Under the pieces are notes generated by a model. That model ran no database searches and had not been told where the DNA came from. It saw nothing but the letters and a program-made list of their open reading frames with translations. A stretch of 64,000 nucleotides of DNA, from contig NZ_LBIO01000068.1 in the NCBI RefSeq assembly GCF_001280505.1, positions 1-64,000 on the forward strand, written 5' to 3'. This stretch comes from Mangrovimonas sp. TPBH4 (GTDB lineage Bacteria > Bacteroidota > Bacteroidia > Flavobacteriales > Flavobacteriaceae). Each line of letters begins with the position of its first letter. Position 1 is the stretch's first letter. A program made the translations under genes and the position numbers. This document shows, piece after piece, positions 62,171 through 64,000 of this stretch.

Positions 62171-63253
62171 ATGAGTTTTAAAAATTATCCAATGGTCTCC
62201 AGAGTGGTCTTTGGACGCGGTAGTTTTGATCAATTAGAAGATATATTGGAGCCCAAGCGCATCAATACAAAGGCACCATTTATTTTTTTGGTGGATGATG
62301 TCTTTGAAGGGAATGCTTGGATTACGGGAAGAATACCTTTGGCTTACGATGATAAGCTGATTTATATTTCTGCTGATGAGGAACCTAAAACATCCCAAGT
62401 AGATGAGTTGGTTGAAAAAATTATTTTGGACCATAAAGATAGACCTTCGGGAATTATCGGTATTGGGGGAGGAACCATTTTAGATCTAGCCAAAGCGGTA
62501 GCGATTATGTTGACCAATGAAGGAGGAGCCAAAGATTACCAAGGATGGGATTTGGTTAAAACCCCAGCTATTTACCATGTTGGAATTCCTACCATTTCAG
62601 GAACAGGAGCCGAAGTATCCCGTACCACGGTTTTGACAGGACCAGATAAAAAGCTGGGCATCAATTCGGACCATACACCTTTTGATCAGGTGATTTTGGA
62701 TCCGGAGCTTACCAAAGATGTGCCCACAGACCAATGGTTTTATACGGGAATGGATTGTTATATTCACTGTGTTGAATCACTAAATGGGACTTATCTGAAT
62801 GCTTTTAGCCAAAGTTATGGAGAGAAGGCTTTGGAGCTTTGCAAGGAGATTTTTGTAGAGAATTCATTGAGTGATGAGGAAATGCAGGATAAGCTGATGA
62901 TGGCCTCTTGGCATGGAGGAATGAGCATAGCTTATTCTCAAGTTGGTGTGGCGCATGCCATGAGTTATGGCTTGGGTTATTTATTGGGAACCAAACATGG
63001 AATTGGTAACTGTATTGTATTTGATCATTTGGAAGAATTTTATCCAGAAGGGGTGAAGCTGTTCAAGAAAATGAAGAAAATCCACAATATTACTTTACCA
63101 AAAGGCTTATGTGCCAATTTAGACGATTCAGAGTTTGATATCATGATTGATGTGGCTATGAGTTTAGAACCCTTATGGGAAAACGCTATTGGTAAAAATT
63201 GGAAACAAAGCATTACCAGAGAGCGCTTAAAAGCCTTGTATAAAAAGATGTAA
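62171..63253 (+). CDS. Iron-containing alcohol dehydrogenase family, KdnB-like (Kdo 8-oxidase)
   Basis: 360 residues. The nucleotide site GIIGIGGGTILDLAKAVAI and the metal-binding residues in GMDCYIHCVES, VGVAHAMSYG and GTKHGIGNC are those of group III dehydrogenases. The start FKNYPMVSRVVFGRGSFDQL and overall length recall Shewanella KdnB, which oxidises C8 of Kdo before KdnA adds an amino group. The neighbour kdsB supports this. No KdnA-type aminotransferase gene is in the window. Confidence 0.8.
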   Translation: MSFKNYPMVSRVVFGRGSFDQLEDILEPKRINTKAPFIFLVDDVFEGNAWITGRIPLAYDDKLIYISADEEPKTSQVDELVEKIILDHKDRPSGIIGIGGGTILDLAKAVAIMLTNEGGAKDYQGWDLVKTPAIYHVGIPTISGTGAEVSRTTVLTGPDKKLGINSDHTPFDQVILDPELTKDVPTDQWFYTGMDCYIHCVESLNGTYLNAFSQSYGEKALELCKEIFVENSLSDEEMQDKLMMASWHGGMSIAYSQVGVAHAMSYGLGYLLGTKHGIGNCIVFDHLEEFYPEGVKLFKKMKKIHNITLPKGLCANLDDSEFDIMIDVAMSLEPLWENAIGKNWKQSITRERLKALYKKM

Positions 63254-63254
63254 C

Positions 63255-63803
63255 ATGCGTAGGCTGGCCAAATTCATTTATTTCCGAATCTTAGGCTGGA
63301 AGGTGGTTGGAAATGTTACGATGTCCAAGGATTCGGTAAAAAAAGCAGTGCTTATTGCCGTACCGCATACTAGTTGGCACGATTTCTATATTGGTGTATT
63401 ACTGCGTCAGGTGGTGGGCATCAAATCCAATTTTATTGCCAAAAAGGAATTGTTTGTTGGTCCTTTAGGTTGGTATATGAAAGCTATTGGAGGCGCGCCA
63501 ATCAATCGAGGGACCAATGAGAATAAAGTAGATGCCATTGCACGAATCTTCAATAATAAGGAGGAATTCAGATTGGCATTGGCTCCTGAAGGAACTCGGA
63601 AAAAGGTTGAAGAGTGGAAAACGGGGTTTTACTATATTGCTAAGGCCGCAAATGTTCCCATTATCATGTTCACTTTGGATTTTAAGAATAAACAGAATCT
63701 AGTTTCAGAACCTTTTTACCCAACGGATGACAAAGAAGCTGACTTTAAATATATGAGGGCTTTTTTTAAAGATGTTGTTGGCAAAGTACCTGAGTATTCA
63801 TAA
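63255..63803 (+). CDS. PlsC-type acyltransferase
   Basis: 182 residues, short for the family. It shows HTSWHD (HX4D catalytic motif, about residue 36) and APEGTRKK (motif III). An N-terminal hydrophobic part is limited, so membrane association is probably peripheral. Likely a 1-acylglycerol-3-phosphate or related lipid acyltransferase; the Kdo-type neighbours may point to envelope lipids. It starts 1 bp after the preceding stop and is followed by a terminator. Confidence 0.88.
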   Translation: MRRLAKFIYFRILGWKVVGNVTMSKDSVKKAVLIAVPHTSWHDFYIGVLLRQVVGIKSNFIAKKELFVGPLGWYMKAIGGAPINRGTNENKVDAIARIFNNKEEFRLALAPEGTRKKVEEWKTGFYYIAKAANVPIIMFTLDFKNKQNLVSEPFYPTDDKEADFKYMRAFFKDVVGKVPEYS

Positions 63804-63824
63804 TTTTTCCGAAACATAAAAAAT

Positions 63825-63852
63825 AAAAGGCTATCCATTTGGATAGCCTTTT
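63825..63852. terminator. Bidirectional terminator
   Basis: Perfect 12-bp stem AAAAGGCTATCC / GGATAGCCTTTT with a 4-nt loop, between convergent genes. Confidence 0.9.
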
Positions 63853-63875
63853 TCTTTATAAAGATTCAAAATCAT

Positions 63876-64000
63876 TTATTTGATTTCTTTAAGAGCATTG
63901 TCAATCAAAGTTGTTAAATGCATTTTGTGTGCCTTCGTAGAGATATTCCCATAAGGAGCGGCCATGATTTTGATTCTGTTTAGATTGTAAAGCGCCATAG
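63876..64000 (-). CDS. C-terminal end of an unidentified protein (runs off the right edge)
   Basis: The minus strand is open from the edge to TAA at 63876-63878 and encodes ...NRIKIMAAPYGNISTKAHKM and ...LTTLIDNALKEIK. An ATG exists near the edge, but a 40-residue protein is less likely than the tail of a longer one. Family not recognised. The terminator at 63825-63852 would serve it. Confidence 0.55.
   Translation of the reverse strand, partial: MALYNLNRIKIMAAPYGNISTKAHKMHLTTLIDNALKEIK

Overview
The window looks like chromosomal DNA from a member of the Flavobacteriaceae (Bacteroidota). Three things support this. The DNA is AT-rich, with promoter boxes of the TTG / TAnnTTTG type instead of sigma70 -35/-10 boxes. 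There are several type IX secretion system (T9SS) parts and cargo: PorQ, PorP/SprF, and both type A and type B C-terminal sorting domains. A menaquinone pathway and several families typical of Bacteroidota (DUF2853, DUF3822, DUF3857, DUF2807) are also present. The genus cannot be fixed from the sequence alone. No insertion sequence, prophage, CRISPR array, tRNA or rRNA gene was seen.

Layout. 1-1.9 kb: the 3' part of a secreted T9SS type A protein with tandem repeats and a collagen-like tract. 2-20.2 kb: a loose menaquinone region (menI-menF-menD, menB-menA, menC, menE). Between the men genes lie a DUF2853 protein, a CvfB-like S1 protein, a UPF0173 hydrolase, a sterol-desaturase-like protein, a DUF2490 protein whose signal peptide carries an in-frame stop, a CAAX-type protease and two DUF3857 proteins. 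20.2-23.1 kb: a minus-strand operon of ECF sigma factor, membrane anti-sigma-like protein and two exported beta-helix-like proteins. 23.4-33.2 kb: housekeeping genes (lon, porQ-cmk, rpsA, pyrR-pyrB, rnz). 33.3-34.7 kb: pdxH and a CAP-domain lipoprotein.

34.9-47.1 kb: a three-gene minus-strand operon encoding a 3100-residue T9SS type B adhesin, its PorP/SprF partner and an OmpA-family peptidoglycan-binding protein. The adhesin has 28 four-cysteine HYR-like modules of two kinds, arranged partly as a higher-order repeat of about 1.27 kb. 47.5-51.8 kb: SixA-like phosphatase, polyphosphate kinase, exopolyphosphatase and a small outer-membrane barrel. 51.9-58.4 kb: miaE, a lipoprotein, dnaX, an exported protein of unknown role, the RNase P RNA gene, rsmD, a DUF3822 protein and a membrane protein. 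58.6-63.8 kb: a RecD-like helicase, a DUF4126 protein, and a Kdo/lipid A type group (kdsB, HAD phosphatase, KdnB-like dehydrogenase, acyltransferase). A further minus-strand gene runs off the right edge.

How the genes fit together. Enzymes here cover chorismate to demethylmenaquinone, except that no clear MenH is present and MenG is outside the window. PorQ, PorP/SprF and the OmpA protein belong to the machinery or anchoring of T9SS cargo, of which two examples are in the window. Most transcription units end in clear A-tract/stem/T-tract terminators, many of them usable from both strands. The observations most worth following up are the interrupted DUF2490 gene, a candidate small RNA upstream of the UPF0173 gene, the higher-order repeat in the adhesin, the active/degenerate DUF3857 pair, the sigma-factor/beta-helix operon, three spaced ATCGAT sites upstream of the CAP lipoprotein, and a 46-bp perfect palindrome beside dnaX.
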